From: Reticulitermes speratus | Taxonomy: Eukaryota; Arthropoda; Insecta; Blattodea; Rhinotermitidae | DNA length: 64,000 nucleotides | Assembly (NCBI GenBank): GCA_021186555.1 | Contig: JAJKFL010000026.1 | Span: 8,391,709-8,455,708, forward strand | Reading direction: 5' to 3' | In this document: positions 21,299-32,199 of the stretch, piece by piece | Layout: the number at the start of each line of letters is the position of its first letter | How positions within the stretch are numbered: position 1 is the stretch's first letter | Translations under genes and position numbers: made by a program | Notes under the pieces: model-generated | What the model saw: the letters and a program-made list of their open reading frames with translations, nothing else | Told to the model about the DNA's origin: nothing | The model's database searches: none

Positions 21299-21690
21299 GT
21301 ATTTGTGAGTAACTCGAGGAGCATGTTCAGATTAGAGCCCAAGAACGCACGTGTTCTCTTTACGGCATTTCTTGTTTTATATTCTCTCATAAACGCAGCC
21401 CAAGCGTTTAGAACTGAAATTTTCCCCTTCTTATTTTTTGTTTTCTTACCCCATTAAGTTTTCATGAACATTTCGTGCTCTTAAGCTTCGCCGAGTTGTG
21501 GGTTACATTCTACACTTTATGACCCGCCACTCGGCAATGGAGGCACATGTGCTTTCTAAATAATTAACGTGATATCTGCAAAGTGAATGCTTGTATTCTG
21601 TCGTTCCCACATTAGCGCATGTCTTCGCGAGTTCGAAGTCACTACGGAAATTCGAGATTTGAGGTAATCAGAGCCGTGTTGCTATACATT

Positions 21691-21817
21691 CAAGTCTTCT
21701 GGGATGTTAACGATATGTAGTTTGATAAGCAGTTATCGGCGTTTCGAAGGATAGTGGTGCCTTCGAAATGTCGGTCACTACTTGCCAGTTGACGCAGCAT
21801 AACATCACAGAAGACTT
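21691..21817. repeat. Palindromic element related in layout to P
   Basis: The outer ends 'aagtcttctgggatgttaa' and 'cataacatcacagaagactta' are inverted. An inner inverted pair 'gtttcgaagg'/'ccttcgaaat' lies at the centre. It resembles P elements in length and in the cgtttcg motif but has different sequence. Confidence 0.6.
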
Positions 21818-22107
21818 AAATGTTTAACTTTTTATATGGTAATGAAATCGTGTGGCGTATAAACGCATACATTTGAGTTCCAACACTGTTCGTGTGCTAC
21901 TCTCCTGTTTTGAAGCGGCATCATGGCGTCGGTTCTTCATCACATTTGTAAATACGATGACGTCTGTTTGCGAAATCGTGATCTACTGAACTACCGAACG
22001 GATCTTTCAAGATAAACATTTTTTAAAAGCTTATGTTTCGGCATTGATGACAATATCTTTTGTTTTTATTAATTCATTCTCAAAAACGTTTTTTTTTAAC
22101 AAAAATT

Positions 22108-22212
22108 GTGAAGTTAAAAATTGGCAGTGCTGCCTCAAGCAGAGGCAAAGGGAAACTAACATATTTCATGTACTTCGCTTGGTCTCCGCTTGAGGCAAGA
22201 CTGTCAACTTCA
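22108..22212. repeat. Short inverted-repeat element
   Basis: 'tgaagtt' and 'gcctcaagcagaggc' are mirrored by 'ccgcttgaggcaag' and 'aacttca' about 60 bp later. Small hairpin-forming element, with no flanking duplication identified. Confidence 0.55.
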
Positions 22213-22214
22213 GG

Positions 22215-23290
22215 GTTTTTTTTAATTTAAACGTTGCAGGCAATTATTGTTTCTTATTTACACGTTGCTTCTGATCCATATACCAGCATATAGTATTAGT
22301 AAGTACAGTATTAATGTTTTTTAAGTTTAAGGTTCTAGCACAAAATCCATAGAAATTTCAGCGGGAAAATTTTTTCAGTTATTGGCATATACAGAGTCTC
22401 TTTACTTATTTAATTGTGATAAATTAACTTTTATATCACAGCTTGAACAAATATATAAGTTATGACCCTGAAAGCTTCTTCAAAAAACATCTGTTCATAA
22501 CGATATGCTAACATAAGCCAACCCATTTCAATAGAATAACAAGCACTAAGAAGTGCTGCTACTTAGAAAAGCTTTGAACGTGTTGCGGCAATATATTCAC
22601 TTTGCCATACCGACTTGACAGAATTCCCCCTACTGCTTATTGCTGCCATTATCTGCTCCTATTTGTAACTAGTATAAAAGGACAGTATATTAATAATTAA
22701 ACTTTTCCATAGACAAACAAGCAGAACTCTGGTTCGTGTAGTTGATCAGAAGTCATGAAATGTTTACCTTAGCTACGTGGCGCTAAGGGCCATTTAACTT
22801 TGCATTTATTTTGACTTTGTCTTCATTTTTCTTCACCAAATACAGATAAATTGGATAGATATGAACACACAATTCAGCCAGATTGTGTTGAACTGTCATT
22901 GCGCATCCTTGCCAGCATTAACTAAATTTTCAGCTTTCTAACGTTGTTCCTCTTTGTTTTATTTTTCTGAAATACACGCCGGAGTATCTCAGCCACTGTA
23001 GCAAGTGTTTCCGTTATTAGCCGGATAACGCAAGTTCCATTAATGCCGCGTCAGTGTACATTGTACAGTGTCCGTTTTATTGCGTCCCTGAGCAAGGGAG
23101 TTTTATCACACAGAAAGTCTGCATCCGCCACGAATTTAGATCACTTCCGAGTCTCTTCTACAAAATAAAGGAAGCTGGAACTGCAATAGAAGAACTTGCT
23201 CTATAATTGCGGCTGTCACAGGCTTCGAGTCCTGTAAAATTCCCGTGAGATCTGCTGTATTCGGTGACACAATAAAATGGATATTCCTTA
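22215..23290. other. No recognisable feature
   Basis: AT-rich; no frame or repeat that I can support. Confidence 0.45.
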
Positions 23291-23299
23291 TTTTTGTGT

Positions 23300-23445
23300 T
23301 CGTCACCTCGCTCGGACTGGCTTTGGGTCCCGCTCAACCTTCTATCAAATGTGTTCGGTGCTCATTCCCAAGGGGTAAAGTGGCCGGGGAATGAAAATGA
23401 CCATTCGCGTCCATCTATTGCCGAGGTTAAGAATGCGTTGCTATT
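23300..23445 (+). repeat. SINE-D fragment (central and 3' part)
   Basis: 'caaggggtaaagtggccggg' and 'attgccgaggttaagaatg' match the central domain and downstream body. The tRNA head is not recognisable. Confidence 0.7.
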
Positions 23446-23597
23446 GATGCATTACGAAATAGGTGTTAAGGGGCGGTGCTTAAATAAACACAGGGATAAA
23501 TTTACTTTTTTAAAGAAAGTCATCCCATTGTGTTGTTAATAGTACGAAAATTAAATCAGTATCTGTCCAAACACAACTGAAATCTATTTATTGTATA

Positions 23598-23641
23598 GAA
23601 CTACATGTATAGTAGACCTATCTCAGGTCATCCTCAGGTTC
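23598..23641 (-). ncRNA. Hammerhead ribozyme relic
   Basis: Minus strand: stem I GAAC/GTTC, intact box CTGAGGA, extra U, stem II GACC/GGTC, but the GAAA segment is replaced by TACTATA. ACATGTA remains. Expected to be inactive. Confidence 0.6.
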
Positions 23642-23678
23642 ACAGTTGGTCTTAAAAACATATTGAGGAAGAAATATA

Positions 23679-24088
23679 TATATATATTTTTTTCCAATGG
23701 TTCGACAGCTCCTTGGGGCCTAGGCCGCCTCATTTTTCAAGGCTTCACGATCACACTCATTTAGACACACCACACTCGGTAGGACTCCTCTGGACGAGTG
23801 ACCAGCCCGTCGCAGAGACACTCACAACACTCACAAGAGACAGACATCCATGTCCCCGGTGGGAATTTTTTTTTTTTTTTTGGTCTCTCCGGGGTTTTTC
23901 CCCTTTGATCCATTTTTGTACTGTTTAAATCCTTTTCGTCCTTCATGTCACTTTACGTTCCATGCTACCGTCCTTATACAACAAACACAACACAAACATC
24001 CATGCCCCCGGTGGGATTCGAACCCACGATCCTAGTAAGCGAGCGGCCGCAGACCCACTCCTTAGACCGCACGGCCACTGGGATCGGC
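23679..24088 (-). repeat. Chimeric (dimeric) SINE, copy 2
   Basis: Same architecture and junction as 10108-10527. A perfect 14-bp duplication 'gaggaagaaatata' flanks it (23665-23678 and 24089-24102). It sits inside repeat H about 15 bp from the position where copy 1 sits in its own H repeat. Confidence 0.9.
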
Positions 24089-24529
24089 GAGGAAGAAATA
24101 TACGATATGTAATTCCATAAAACACGATTAAAGTTATTAGAATTTTTAAAAATTGTTATTTTCATCAACACTAAAAACATGTGTGGATAGAAGTTCTGTC
24201 ACAACTGTTACAAATACTGTTCACAGATTTTCCTTCTTTTATCATTCCAAAGTTATCACAGCATCTGCAGTCTGAGTATCTCGATGTGGATTCATTCCAA
24301 ATTTAATTATGTAAGTGGACTTCCTTCCACGTTTTCTGATCCACTCTTCCAACAGGGAATTAGTGTATAACTAGATTACAGGTTTGTGTCGCGTGTTTAG
24401 TGTTGCCTATAACACTTACGTAATGTTTAGAATAATTGTAATAAAATAACAATAATTTTAATAATTTTCTTTGTGTTTTATGGGCTTACATAGCGTATAT
24501 TTCTTCCTCAATATGTTTTAAAGACTAAT

Positions 24530-24574
24530 TAGAACCTGAGAATGACCTGAGATATGTCGAAACATGTAGTTCTA
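24530..24574 (+). ncRNA. Hammerhead ribozyme, one core change
   Basis: Stem I TAGAAC/GTTCTA (24530-24535 with 24569-24574), box CTGAGAA (G8 replaced by A), extra U, stem II GAC/GTC, GAAAC (24559-24563), loop AT, GTA. G8 is a catalytic base of hammerheads, so this copy is probably inactive although it folds. Confidence 0.6.
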
Positions 24575-24629
24575 TATAATAAATAGAATTTAGTTGTGTT
24601 AGGACATATATTTATTTATTTTTTGGACA

Positions 24630-25630
24630 ATTATACTTGTTGGAGTGGAGCTGTAAGACGGAGTCGTTATGGACGTTTCGTAGAGGTTGTTGCAATCACT
24701 GCACATCCGTCCTGACGACCGCCCAATCTTTCATCGGGTTTTTACCTCAGGGATTTTCCGTTTTGGTAAAGTGCCTCATTTTGGAGATGATCACGTACTT
24801 TTTTTTTCCAGAGTCGAGGTTAAGAATAGTTGGATCTGTACCTTCATTCCCCAACGTGACGTGGTGCTTTAAGTTTTACCATACCTATGCTATGTTAGTC
24901 TTTTTTCTGATAATCAAGCATACTTAATGACATCACTTTTGAAATGTTGTGGGCAGTGCATTTGGGGGTCCTACTCTTCAGAATTGCATGGAGACAACAG
25001 CCCTTCTAGCTATCAAGCAAATAACTCTGGATTCTATACAATTCATGTATATCTAATTTAGCCATAACAGCATACATCAAGCTGGGATAGCTCCATTGAA
25101 ATGACTGTCACGCCTCTCTTATTTGTAACAGGTTTGTATAATCGCTGAGCGTGTGTTAGCCGGCTGATGAGCAGATAGTGGCAGGCTATTGTGAAGCTAA
25201 TGGTGGTGCTAATGCTTGGTACTTCAGTGTGAAGCCTGGGACAGCTACCGGCTCTGACCTCACGCGGTGTTCAGAATATTATCGCATGACACATTGTGTT
25301 TGATTTTAAGTTATTATATAAAAACACATTTCGTGTCATGGGCTTGGAAGAGAGTGTACTTTACAATTTGAGTGCCCTTTGCGTTCCTTGTGAAAACAGC
25401 GTAATGCGAGAACGCGTAAATTGAACACGGGTTTTCCGTAGAATAAATGCGAAATATTGGAGTTACGTTCCTGTGTATATATGTTTCAGTCGCATGTTTA
25501 GTGAATGTCCAGTTACTTTACCTGTTTTTTTTAATGTGCAATGACTAATTTCGATGTGTCTCGTTCTAATTTATATTTATTAGTATAGGCAATTAAAATG
25601 TATATTCTTAGATGTGACCTATAACCTTTA
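24630..25630. other. No recognisable gene
   Basis: A SINE-D-like scrap 'gtcgaggttaagaatag' occurs at 24813-24829. The rest is unassigned. Confidence 0.4.
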
Positions 25631-25632
25631 TA

Positions 25633-25794
25633 CTAGGGGTCCAAACGTTTTCCAAAAATCTAAGAGCAACCTCAAAATTTTAGGTGCTGGAAGGGTAACA
25701 TGAAACAATTTACATTTTAGACCCAAAGAATTAGGCGCCACCGTACATAATTTAGTCGCCCGGGCTACCCGACGCCCGGGATTTGTGAACCCCT
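25633..25794. mobile_element. Possible hAT-type miniature element
   Basis: The termini 'ctaggggtccaaacg' and, inverted, 'caggggttcacaaat' have the hAT pattern. No clear 8-bp duplication, so moderate support only. Confidence 0.5.
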
Positions 25795-25799
25795 GATTT

Positions 25800-27020
25800 A
25801 AACTATCTAAGCCTTGCCATAACAAAAGTTGAAACATGTTTATCCTCATTACACTTTGTTTATTAAATATGGGAAACACACTTTTGAATCATTATCTTAT
25901 CATCATCAGTGCCATTATTTCTAACGCTTCAAACAATCACCCAATTAGAAGTGTTTTACAAGATATTTCAAGCACTAGACATAATTTCTGTGTTGACAAT
26001 CCACCGGTGACTAAAAAAGGGTCTCTCGTATTTAATTAATCTTGTACAGGAAAGATCCGTCGACTTCAAATGTTATTTTTGATTGAGGGGTACAGGATCA
26101 TGAGAAGTTTGAAAATTACGTCCCCTAAATATTACTATCCCTTCAATGCTGTGTGATTTATGATTTATAAATTACGAGGTTCCTCGTTGTGCAGCAACAT
26201 GAGATACCAAGATGCTTCAAAATTCGTATAACCAGATATCTCTCTGATCCATTTCTTTTAAAATATGTGTAATATTTTCTTCCCCAAAGTAAGAGGGTTT
26301 AATAGGCTTACAATTTTAAATAAACTCCTGTAGGTTATATTCTTTGTTTCGTGTATCAGACGCAAAATAATTTTCATTATATATATATATATTTTTTTCT
26401 CTGGAATTACTGCGCTCCTGTGTGGAATTCTTATTTCCTTGCAGCTAGTGTGCAGGTGTCGTTTTATCCGGCAGTCAAGGAAGATTTTCTTTCATAGGAA
26501 TTAGAAGATGCAGAGAGAGAAATAGGCTCCGAATCCGTCGAGACTTAAATCCCCTTCATATACATAGACAACACACATTACATTACAAACAAGATGTTTG
26601 CTGAACGTCCTAGGCGGACAGATAAGGAGGTAGGGAGAGGAAAGATGCAGTGCTATTGTAGCATAGAAAATCCTTAAAAGAGGCAGCACACCTGAGTATT
26701 TTTACGTAAGTGGAAAAACGTTCCATGTACGTGTTTGTGGTTTTGTAGATCCTGATTTCTTGATCTTCTCAAATTCCCGTTTTTTAAACGAAATAAATGA
26801 GGATTGAGAAAAAAAGATATTGCAGCGTGTTGTAGTTAATTATATGCAACTAATTATTGATTCGTTTAAAGCTTTGTAAATTATAGTGACGTGCTGACGT
26901 AACAGTGACGAAATTACTTAGATATAGTCAATTTATAAATGTACTTTCATTTCATTGGCTACACACCACATCGAAAAATGTTTGAAACAAGAATAAGTAA
27001 AGTTAGTCTCTGTACGTGCA
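25800..27020. other. No recognisable feature
   Basis: AT-rich with a (TA)n tract near 26378-26391. No supported coding. Confidence 0.45.
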
Positions 27021-27024
27021 ATGA

Positions 27025-27178
27025 AGACGTATGGTGGAGTGGCGGTATAGTACCGTTCATTCTTAATATCGGCACTACATGGAAGCGAGTGATCAGCTGC
27101 ACGCCTGGTCGTCTTACTACGGGGGAAAAGAAACCTCGTGACGCCCGCTGAAAATGACATTGGGTGAGCTCCAGATAA
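27025..27178 (-). repeat. SINE-D fragment
   Basis: 3' half of the family on the minus strand ('attcttaatatcggcacta', 'cttactacgggggaaaaga'). Confidence 0.65.
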
Positions 27179-27365
27179 GAGAATTTTGAAATAAGAGTTG
27201 TGAATGTTAAGTCATATGTTTGTGGCAAGATAAAATAATGTTTATACTGAACTTTGTTTTCAGAACACGTATAATTTGGAGTTTAAAATTTAGGTAACTT
27301 ATTGGTCATAATTTGAGAGCTCTGAAAGGTCACTTTTAATGTCAATAGATGGACTATTAGTAACT

Positions 27366-27612
27366 TATGAGATCTGCGCTCTTCTGGCATGTTACGGAGC
27401 GTATAGTGGTAAATCTGTACCGACGTTTCGGGATAACCTATCGGTCCCATCTTCAAGGGTCAAGGTTTTTATTCTTGGACTTATAGACCCTTGAAAGTGG
27501 GACTGATAGGTTTTCCCGAAACGTCAGTACGGAATTACCACTCTACGCTGCGTAATATCCCAGAAGAGCGCAGATCTCATCTACGTACTTCGCGGCGGAA
27601 GCCTGAAATTAC
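27366..27612. mobile_element. P element, palindromic
   Basis: The left arm 27366-27465 and right arm 27487-27610 are inverted: 'gagatctgcgctcttctgg' against 'cagaagagcgcagatctca'. Near the centre each arm, read outward, gives TTGAA..., stem II, GAAACGTC. The outer end of the right arm is 'gcggcggaagcctgaaatt'. Eight loci in the window belong to this family. Confidence 0.85.
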
Positions 27613-27670
27613 GCATATTAGTAACCTGTACTGAAATACATGTCGACTTTACATATGCAATATAAGAAAT

Positions 27671-27944
27671 TCTCCCTTAGAGCAGGCCTTGAAGTCCCAG
27701 AGGGGGAGTAGAGGTATAGCTATACTCTTCTTTTAACCTACGCGCTAGATGGGGGTGGGTGGTCAACGCCACGCCCCAGCCGCTTTACCCCCGGGAAAGA
27801 GACCCTGTACCCATTGTACAGGAGGCTGGGTGGGTCCTAGTGCAGGTCTAGACGGGTGCGGAACAACTTGGCCCCACCGGGATTCGATCTCCGACCGTCC
27901 AGCCCGTAGCGTAGTCGCTATACCGACTACGCTATCCCGGCCCA
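27671..27944 (-). repeat. SINE-D, full length
   Basis: Minus-strand copy with an intact tRNA-Lys-like head ('tagcgtagtcggtatagcga' region) and box B near 27880. The central domain 'gggggtaaagcggctgggg' and tail are present. One of the better-preserved copies. Confidence 0.9.
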
Positions 27945-28105
27945 CACATATTCCGTATAGGTCTACCTTATCACTATCAGCTTCTCATAACCTGCATTAT
28001 CTCATAATCTGTCAAGCTTGTCGCCTTTTGGACAAGGTTGGTAATAATAAATTCGCACCCTGTGGTAACAGATACAAGTCTGACAATCAGTACTGATAAT
28101 ATTGT

Positions 28106-28185
28106 CTTTATGGGCCTGAGCGTGAATCTGAGCACTTACATCTTTCCATTGTCGAGGTAAAGAATGTGTGGATCTATATCTCCAA
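28106..28185 (+). repeat. SINE-D scrap
   Basis: 'cattgtcgaggtaaagaatg' and 'tctatatctccaa' match the 3' body. Confidence 0.5.
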
Positions 28186-28318
28186 TAAATATATGCCCTA
28201 ATGTTAGTGTTTAATTAATCGCACTAATAATTTCACCTTTCTATTGCTTTCATACAATCAGTATATACTGAAGATGTCAGAAATACTTTGAAAACTCTCA
28301 AACCCGTTGTTCCACTTA

Positions 28319-28420
28319 ATTAATTTTATTTCAATCCAACAAATTCATTACACTTATTTTCAATTATTTCAATAATTTAAAATATGTGTAGTGCAGTTGT
28401 TGGATTGAAATAAAATTAAT
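28319..28420. repeat. Perfect 23-bp inverted repeat
   Basis: The arms at 28319-28341 and 28398-28420 contain 'ttttatttcaatccaaca' and its complement, separated by 56 bp. The phrase 'cgttgttccact' also repeats outside (about 28304 and 28460). No duplication of a target is seen. Confidence 0.6.
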
Positions 28421-28659
28421 TCATTATCAAAATGCACGGTGTGTATAAAATAAAAGTCCGTTGTTCCACTCTCTGGCCTCATCAGTAATATCCTTACACT
28501 GTAATTATAATGCTGTTAATATTGTCATATTTGTTACTTTAAAGGCACTTTGAATCGATAGTGCCAACAGTAGATTGAGTGAACTCTTACTCCTAAATAC
28601 ATTGTACAATTTTAATTTAATTTCGTAAAATTGTTTAGTAGACGAAACGTCTGGACAGA

Positions 28660-29060
28660 CACGACCGTGCTTTACATGTCCGTTTTAGGGTTTTCGAGCC
28701 CGCATAGTAAAATGAAGTTTAACGGACTTACGACGCTGTTGCACTGCAGTTAAACAACCACTGTGTCTTGCGCGGATCTGCGCGCTAGCAGCAAACACAC
28801 TCTGTCTCGCTATAAGGAAGGGATTAAGACGCTATTCGGTTCACATGTGGCAGTAGGAAGGCTTTCTTAGCCCGCAATCCAAGATTGGGTCTTCCCGACC
28901 CGCCTCAGCAAAGCCGACAAGAAAAATAGCTTTACGTACGCTGGAAATATTAGCAACGCGTCTTGCGACAGGAGTGTGCTAACGCCGTGTGGCAGGGGTT
29001 TAGATCGCGCTGAATATGCAAGCCACATCTCGGGAAGCAAAGTCGGAGACAGAACAAATA
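28660..29060. other. GC-richer island without a frame
   Basis: Base composition rises clearly above the neighbours ('cgcggatctgcgcgctagc', 'cgtgtggcaggggttt'), yet all frames are broken. It could be a host regulatory segment or an unlisted repeat; I cannot decide. Confidence 0.35.
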
Positions 29061-29185
29061 ACTTTGAATTTTAACTGGGAACGTATCAACAATGTGCTTG
29101 TCATAGTGTTCACGTTGTTGTAATTTGTGGCTGCAGTTTCATTTATTTTATAATTTTAAAAATTCAATATTTTGCATAAGAGATT

Positions 29186-29599
29186 TTTTTTTTGTATGGC
29201 TCGACAGCCCTATATGGGCCTGGGCCTCCTCGTTTCGTCGAGGTTTCATGGCCACACACATTTGAGACACACCACAGTCGGTAGGACTACTCTGGACGAG
29301 GGATCAGCCCGTCGCAGAGACCTCTACGTGACATCACACAACACTCACAGGAAACAGATATCCATGCCCTAGGCGGGATTTTTTTTTTTTTTTGTCTGTC
29401 CGGGGTTTTCCCCCTTTGATCCATTTTTGTACTGTTTAAATCCTTTTTCGTCCTTCATGTCACTTTACGTTCCGTGCTACCGTCCTTACGACAAACACAA
29501 CACAAACATCCATGCCCCCGGTGGGATTCGAACCCACAATCCCAGTAAGCGAGCAGCCGCAGACCCACGCCTTAGATCGCGCGGCCACTGGGTTCGGCA
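29186..29599 (-). repeat. Chimeric (dimeric) SINE, copy 3
   Basis: Same two-part structure as at 10108 and 23679, flanked by the 11-bp duplication 'cataagagatt' (29175-29185 and 29600-29610). The tRNA-like head has intact box A and B wording. Confidence 0.9.
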
Positions 29600-29634
29600 C
29601 ATAAGAGATTAATGTATTTGTATTATGTATTCCT

Positions 29635-29692
29635 CTGTACCTAGATCTTCTTGAAGATGGCGATTTAATCGCCGAAACATGTGACAGTACAG
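29635..29692 (+). ncRNA. Hammerhead ribozyme relic
   Basis: Box TTGAAGA (first base changed), extra U, stem II GGCGAT/ATCGCC (29659-29664 with 29668-29673), GAAAC, AT, GTG (H17 is G, not allowed). A CTGTAC/GTACAG pair (29635-29640 with 29687-29692) could be stem I, but is separated from the box by 10 bases. Confidence 0.5.
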
Positions 29693-29772
29693 GCTTATGT
29701 ATGACTTAATTTCTCTTCATGTTCCTATGTTGGTATAAATGAGTATGGAATAACTGCACGGAATTAATAATA

Positions 29773-29958
29773 CAGTCGAACTCGGTTATAACGTCATGAA
29801 AGGGACTGAATATTTTGTGTCGTTATAAACGGGTGTTGTTATAACCGAGCAGAATAATAGTTATGGTTAACAGTGAGGAATTAATTGGTACCACAGGATA
29901 CCTGATGTTATAGACGAGGTGTCGTATAAACCGATGTCGTTATAAACGGGTTCGACTG
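29773..29958. mobile_element. pogo/Tigger-like miniature element (186 bp)
   Basis: Inverted termini CAGTCGAACTCGGTTATAAC and, from the right, CAGTCGAACCCGTTTATAAC, with TA on each side (29771-29772 and 29959-29960). Subterminal 'gtcgttataaacggg' repeats occur internally. Classic Tc1/mariner-superfamily layout; no coding capacity. Confidence 0.88.
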
Positions 29959-30186
29959 TATTAAGAACAGATGAGGGTTTGTGTTGAGTGAGTATGCCAT
30001 ATCATACCGTGCGCCTATTGTAACATTTCCCTCTGTCCGTCTATCCGTTTCTACGAATGAAGCTCCGCGAGAATGAATAAAACTGTTTTGATGAAATGTG
30101 ATACATATCTGTGAAAATATCCCGCAAGTTGTGGAAACATTTAATAGTTTTTTTTTTATTAGATCTTACATAGAGGATGAGTTCGG

Positions 30187-30380
30187 GCAGCGATAGCTCA
30201 GTTGGTATAATGTCTAGGCTGTAGGATGGAGAAAAGAGGAAACGTTGCTCGCTTTCCTGCAGGAACAAGAGATATTTCTCGTCTCCATAATGTTCACACC
30301 GGCTCTGGGACCCACACAGCCTCGTGACGAGTGGATTTCTTTCACCAAAGAAAGATGGCCGGGGCGAATAACACATATTT
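30187..30380 (+). repeat. SINE-D, diverged
   Basis: The head 'gatagctcagttggtataat' retains box A. The body shows 'ggctctgggacccacacag' and 'gatggccggggcgaa'. Box B is lost. Confidence 0.65.
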
Positions 30381-30602
30381 TTATATTGGTTTGAAACTTG
30401 GGCACTCATCTGAAGGAATGTACTGTAGATTGAGTGTGTTTGAGAACTGATTGTTGCGGAGGATGTTTGAATCCACGACAGAGTAAAGACCGGAAAGATG
30501 GAGTAGAATCACATGCCCGTAGTGAGAGACTTCATAATCTGTGGGCTTCGTCAGATGTTATTACAAGTGGTCAGTGAAAGGGACTGAAGTGGGAGGTAAA
30601 TG

Positions 30603-30846
30603 GTAAAGGTAAACGTAAAGTATAGCTCTACTCTTTCTTCAACCTCGGAGCTAGATGGGGGTGGGTGGTCAACGCCACGCCCCGGCCGCTTTGCTGCCGG
30701 GAAAGAGACCCGGTACCCATTGTACAGGAGGCTTGGTAGGCCCCAGGGCCGGTCTGGACGAGTGAGGAAGATTTCGCCCCCACCGGGATTCGATTCCCGG
30801 ACCGCCCAGCCTGTAGCGAGTCACTATACCTACTGAGCTATCCCCT
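30603..30846 (-). repeat. SINE-D, near full length
   Basis: Minus-strand copy with head and box B intact ('gggaatcgaatcccgg' read on the minus strand). It lacks about 30 bp of the 3' end. Confidence 0.88.
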
Positions 30847-30849
30847 GAA

Positions 30850-31436
30850 ATGTGAGGAGCATGCGGAAAGCATTTTTGAATTGAAAGATGTGTTTGACAT
30901 TCTAGTTACAGAATCTGAGGGAGGGAAGTTCAGTTAGGGTATTTTGAAGATGGTTCAGGTCAACGCTTTAGGCCTAGTGGTTAGTGCATTTACCGCTGTG
31001 TTTGTAACACTAATCTCTACACGTTTAACACTCATTATTTTCACAAGAAACAGTCAATAATATTTCTGTACATAATTCACTGATTTGCATTTGCAATGGA
31101 ATCGCACTGTGTTCTCTGCGAGGTACGAAATGAATCTTTACGTATAATGCGGATTAATTTTAGGCTTCAGAGGGTTTATTTCGTTTCATAATGTTCGATT
31201 TTGTAGAACTATACTATTTTGCTAGATAATCTGTTGGACTTCCCACCGGAGCCTGAAGGAAGTTTATATTTAAAAGGAACAGGTATCAGATAAAAGGAGG
31301 TAGCAAATTCGTTTACAGTACACACTGAAAGCGTACTTTATGGCCTACACGACTCCCTACTATTTTTTTTTCTTTTATGCTGTTTTATTTAGAAAAGCTG
31401 ACATTATCCAGTTTTTGTCGATGGTAGATGCGTGAA
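30850..31436. other. No recognisable gene
   Basis: A box A-like 'cctagtggttagtgc' at 30973-30987 may be a remnant of a SINE-F-type head. Nothing else. Confidence 0.4.
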
Positions 31437-31440
31437 TATG

Positions 31441-31530
31441 AATATAGGAGCACTGGTAGAATGACAATTGATAGGGGAAACTCGAAGTACTCGGAGATAA
31501 ATTTGTCCTGGTGCCATTTGTTTACAAAGA
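31441..31530 (-). repeat. SINE-C fragment
   Basis: Body segment only ('gcactggtagaatgacaatt', 'ggggaaactcgaagtactc'). Confidence 0.6.
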
Positions 31531-31812
31531 CATATTTTTATATCTTTATCGAACAAAATGCTTATTGAGGATCCTGTAGTGGTGGAGGTACTGAAACATT
31601 TGTCCTTCTTCAGTGGAAATCAAAGGTCCTTTGCCGTCTTTACAGGAGCCCGCCGCTTGACGTTGTCCTGAGCCAGACGAATGCATTCTGCTCTCTCGGT
31701 CGCTCTGTAAAGTGATCTCTCCCATTTAAGTACCCAGACTACAATGTTCTATAAACTTTATATCCCTCTTACAGGCGTATAAGTTACGTATCGCGCGCCT
31801 TATAATATTTAT

Positions 31813-32195
31813 TGAAGACTGTGAAGCTCTTCTGGGTTGTTACGCAGCGTGTGTTCGTAGTTGTTTACCGACGTTTCGGGACAGCCTATGGGTCCAATCA
31901 TCAAGGTCTAAGCAATCCAATAAGAATGCCGGGAATAGGTCGAAGCGTGGTTGTGTAAGGGATGGTGTAGGCGGTGATTGGTTTTCTGGGAAATTAAGCG
32001 AGCCAATCAGATTGTAGTATGGGGAAAAGCGAACAGGAAGGGGGACACTAGAGTAACAGCGGAAAAATGAAAAGAGGCGCTGGACGATTAGGCTGTCCCG
32101 AAACGTCCGTAAAGAACTACCAACATACGATGCGTAACAACCCAGAAGAGCGAAGACCTCACCTACACCGCGGCGGAAGACAAGTCTCGCATATG
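31813..32195. mobile_element. P element with long central spacer
   Basis: The inverted arms 31824-31912 and 32088-32190 carry 'gctcttctgggttgttacgc' and its complement. Unlike other P copies, about 170 bp of non-palindromic DNA separates the arms. The left inner end, read on the minus strand, is ACCTTGATGATTGG..., close to a CUGAUGA box with one extra T. Confidence 0.8.
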
Positions 32196-32199
32196 AAGT

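Larger units (their letters stand above)
23511..24625. mobile_element. Repeat H in inverted pair, split by a chimeric SINE
   Basis: The left arm (23511-23678 plus 24089-about 24170) and right arm (about 24445-24625) are inverted copies: 'atatttcttcctc', 'aatatgtttt(t)aa', 'gaacctgag', hammerhead, 'ctatataataaatag', 'gttgtgtt'. The left arm is homologous to 9950-10680. The layout equals the 12.1-12.5 kb element: two hammerheads pointing outward. Confidence 0.65.

Noticed and set aside
21740..21775. Hammerhead in the 21.7 kb palindrome and at 61351
   Set aside because: GAAA(C/T)G(T/C)C-like words are present, but no CUGANGA box lies upstream on the same strand.
22028..22050. 'gccgaaacataagc' on the minus strand as a hammerhead
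   Set aside because: No stem II and no box; only the GAAACAT word matches.
28255..28300. CTGAAGATGTC...GAAAAC at 28268 as a hammerhead
   Set aside because: Box is present but stem II does not pair and the word after GAAAAC lacks the stem III/cleavage layout.
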